Below, in pieces: positions 61,991-64,000 of a stretch of 64,000 bases of DNA. Below the pieces are notes generated by a model that was not told the DNA's origin, searched no databases, and saw only the letters and a program-made list of their open reading frames with translations. Position numbers and translations under genes: made by a program. Position 1 is the stretch's first letter. The number at the start of each line of letters is the position of its first letter. Source of the DNA: Sphingomonas xanthus (GTDB lineage: Bacteria; Pseudomonadota; Alphaproteobacteria; Sphingomonadales; Sphingomonadaceae); contig NZ_CP041659.1 in the NCBI RefSeq assembly GCF_007998985.1, forward strand, positions 1,362,001 through 1,426,000, given 5' to 3'.

Positions 61991-64000
61991 TCAATCGCCG
62001 ATTTGTGTAAGAACAAACGTATAGGCTTCCGCCACTTCAAAGAGCGAATTCCACCGGCCCGACTTGCCGCCATGGCCGGCGCCCATGTTCATCTTCATCA
62101 GCAGTAGGTTGTCGTCGGTCTTGGTGGCACGCAGCCTTGCAGTCCATTTCGCCGGTTCCCAATAGGTCACGCGCGGGTCGGTGAGGCCGCCGGTGATCAA
62201 CATCGGCGGATAGGCCTGGGCGGTGACATTATCATAGGGGCTGTAGCTCTTCAGTAGCTTGAATGCCTCCGCGTCGCTGATCGGGTTGCCCCATTCTGTC
62301 CATTCGCCGGGGGTCAGCGGGAGGGTATCGTCAAGCATCGTGTTGAGCACATCGACGAAGGGCACGTCGGCGACGACCGCGCCGTAAAGCTCGGGCGCCT
62401 GGTTGACGATCGCACCCATCAGCTCGCCGCCGGCCGATCCGCCCTGCGCCGCGACACGGCCGGGCTTGGCATAGCCTGCATCGATCAGCCCCCGGGTGAC
62501 GTCGACGAAGTCGTTGAACGTATTGGCACGCTTCTTGAGCTTGCCGTCGAGGAACCATTGATAGCCAAGGTCGTCGCCGCCGCGGATATGGGCGATGGCA
62601 TAGGCGAAGCCGCGGTCGACCAGGCTCAGCCTGCTGGTCGAAAAGCTTGGCGGAATGGCATAGCCATAGGCGCCATACCCATAGACGAAGAGCTTTCCGG
62701 TCCCGTCCTTCTTCATGTCTTTGCGACGCAGGATGGAGACGGGGACTTTGGCGCCGTCGCGGGCAGTCACCATCATCCGTTCGGTGACATAGAGCGACGG
62801 ATCATAGCCCGACGGGATTTCCTGGACCTTGCGGACTTCCAGCTTCTTCGAGGCGGGATGGTAGTCGTAAACGGTCGCGGGCGTGACCATCGATGAATAG
62901 CCGAGGCGATAGCTTTGAGGGGCATATTCCGGATTGCCGGAAAAGCCCGCGCTGTAACTGGCTTCGGCGAAGGGAACCCGCTCCTCGCGGCCGGAGGTAT
63001 AATCGCGCAGCACCAGCTGGTCGAGACCGTCTACCCGGCTGGTGATCAACAGATGGTCGCGGTGCGAGGTGATGCCGCGAAGGTAGGTGCGGTCACTTCC
63101 CGCCACCACCTCGGTCCATTCGCCCGGCGTCCGGGGATCGGCGGTGGCGATGCGGAAGTTGACGTGCTTGTCGTTGGTAAGAATCCACAGCTTGCCATGG
63201 GCGGCGTCGACTTCATACTGGACGTCGGCCTTGCGCGGCCGGACCAGCAGCTGGGGCGCGGTCGGATTGTCGGCGGGGACGAGGCGGACTTCGTTCGACG
63301 AATTATTGCCGGTCGCGATGATGATAAGGCTATCGTCGGTCGACCGGTCGACTCCCACTGAAAAGGCGATGTCTTCCTTTTCCTCGTAAAGCGTCACGGC
63401 CTTGGCGGGATTGTCGCCGACGCGGTGGTAACGGGCGCGGTAGCTGCGCCACTGGTCGTTGACCTCGGTGAACACCAGGCCCTTGCTGTCGCGGGTCCAG
63501 ACCGGATTGCCGATGCCGACCTCGGTCACCGTTTCGATGTCCTTGCCGCTGGCAAGGTCGCGAACGACCAGTTTGAACCGTTCCGAACCGTCATCGTCGA
63601 CCAGCGTGGCCAGCCGCTTGCCGTCGGGGCTGACCGAAAAGGCGCCAAGACGGAAATAATCCTTCCCTTCGGCCTCGGCGTTTTCGCTGAAGATCAGCGT
63701 GTCGGCCCCGCCGCCAACGGGCTTGCGATACCAATCGCGATATTGCGTTCCTTCCTTGAACGCCGACCAGTAGAGCCAATCGCCATCCTTGATCGGGACC
63801 GAGGCGTCATCTTCCTTGATGCGCCCCTTCATCTCTTCAAACAAAGTGTCGGTGAGCGCCTTGTGCGGCGCCATTGCCGCTTCGAAGTAGGCGTTTTCCG
63901 CCTTCAAATAGGCCAGCACGTCGGCGTCATCGACCTTCGGATAATCCTTGTCGCGAAGCCAGGCGAACGGATCCTCGACCCGGATCCCGTGCCGCTCATA
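61991..64000 (-). CDS. Prolyl oligopeptidase family (S9A, oligopeptidase B-like), partial
   Basis: The frame is open to the window edge, so the N-terminus is missing (visible residues begin ERHGIRVEDPFAWLRDKD, the start of the propeller). About 670 residues are seen: a seven-bladed beta-propeller, then the catalytic domain with the nucleophile in GGSAGGELMG, Asp in GLTDPRVTYWEPAKW and His in MGAGHGGKSGR. The set of motifs fits oligopeptidase B / PtrB rather than prolyl oligopeptidase. First gene of a likely transcript with the YbgC-type thioesterase, maiA and class II aldolase. Confidence 0.93.
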   Translation of the reverse strand, partial: YERHGIRVEDPFAWLRDKDYPKVDDADVLAYLKAENAYFEAAMAPHKALTDTLFEEMKGRIKEDDASVPIKDGDWLYWSAFKEGTQYRDWYRKPVGGGADTLIFSENAEAEGKDYFRLGAFSVSPDGKRLATLVDDDGSERFKLVVRDLASGKDIETVTEVGIGNPVWTRDSKGLVFTEVNDQWRSYRARYHRVGDNPAKAVTLYEEKEDIAFSVGVDRSTDDSLIIIATGNNSSNEVRLVPADNPTAPQLLVRPRKADVQYEVDAAHGKLWILTNDKHVNFRIATADPRTPGEWTEVVAGSDRTYLRGITSHRDHLLITSRVDGLDQLVLRDYTSGREERVPFAEASYSAGFSGNPEYAPQSYRLGYSSMVTPATVYDYHPASKKLEVRKVQEIPSGYDPSLYVTERMMVTARDGAKVPVSILRRKDMKKDGTGKLFVYGYGAYGYAIPPSFSTSRLSLVDRGFAYAIAHIRGGDDLGYQWFLDGKLKKRANTFNDFVDVTRGLIDAGYAKPGRVAAQGGSAGGELMGAIVNQAPELYGAVVADVPFVDVLNTMLDDTLPLTPGEWTEWGNPISDAEAFKLLKSYSPYDNVTAQAYPPMLITGGLTDPRVTYWEPAKWTARLRATKTDDNLLLMKMNMGAGHGGKSGRWNSLFEVAEAYTFVLTQIGD

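Noticed and set aside
1-64000. CRISPR arrays, insertion sequences, prophage
   Set aside because: No regularly spaced repeats, transposase motifs or phage structural genes were recognised anywhere in the window.

Overview
The window is a 64-kb stretch of high-GC chromosome, almost certainly from a member of the Sphingomonadales (Alphaproteobacteria). This rests on protein-family content and neighbourhoods: imuA-imuB-dnaE2 under a GAAC-N7-GAAC LexA box, bolA/dnaJ/cobS/cobT/rpmB, purD divergent from xseA with DUF2093 behind it, a large OM receptor next to a TPR-sulfotransferase, PhhA, and GGAAC-N16-CGTT (EcfG-type) promoters. It reads as core chromosome with a few accessory inserts. I see no transposase, integrase, prophage or CRISPR array. 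Gene packing is extreme: start/stop overlaps (ATGA, TGATG, GTGA) are the rule, six convergent pairs share one 4-bp palindromic stop, and purD and xseA share one CATG as both start codons.

Layout. 1-3.4 kb: end of an M16 peptidase, an RNA-type methyltransferase, ccmA-ccmB, a small zinc metallopeptidase and tRNA-Ser(GGA). 3.5-7.5 kb: trehalose operon otsB-GH15-otsA. 7.5-13.2 kb: SOS mutasome imuA-imuB-dnaE2. 13.2-18.6 kb: a thiolase, manA, then hpd, paaI, pcaF/paaJ and paaD (aromatic catabolism). 18.6-22.8 kb: a minus-strand operon of a short class II DAHP synthase, EPSP synthase, an unusually compact chorismate synthase and a Tat-signal SMI1/KNR4 protein. 22.8-24.7 kb: pterin dehydratase, phenylalanine hydroxylase behind a possible attenuator, and a flavin reductase. 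24.7-29.1 kb: a hybrid histidine kinase facing a membrane GGDEF-EAL protein. 29.2-32.9 kb: M1 aminopeptidase, pirin, BolA, J-domain protein. 33-34.9 kb: a DUF1428/VOC/HxlR cassette. 35-39.3 kb: cobS-cobT, a phytase-like secreted protein, rpmB. 39.5-41.4 kb: a small membrane protein, tadA, a YadA-anchor relic and an OmpA lipoprotein. 41.5-46.6 kb: CorC-like protein, HhH/39-aa/BON-like/purD operon, xseA, DUF2093. 46.8-53.1 kb: TonB-dependent receptor, small secreted protein, TPR-sulfotransferase, 2OG-Fe(II) oxygenase. 53.1-59.3 kb: clpB, M15 peptidase, PHA-granule-type protein, FprA, MscS, tRNA-Pro(CGG). 59.4-64 kb: a thioesterase-like protein, class II aldolase, maiA, a YbgC-type thioesterase and a partial S9 oligopeptidase.

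How the genes connect. PhhA/PhhB (Phe to Tyr), HPPD (hydroxyphenylpyruvate to homogentisate) and MaiA (maleylacetoacetate to fumarylacetoacetate) are scattered parts of one Phe/Tyr catabolic route, while the divergent aro operon makes chorismate. The trehalose operon and the OmpA lipoprotein carry general-stress promoter candidates; clpB has a heat-shock promoter candidate with an embedded palindrome. No gene-free stretch exceeds about 300 bases; the largest (40380-40680) holds the YadA relic and a terminator.
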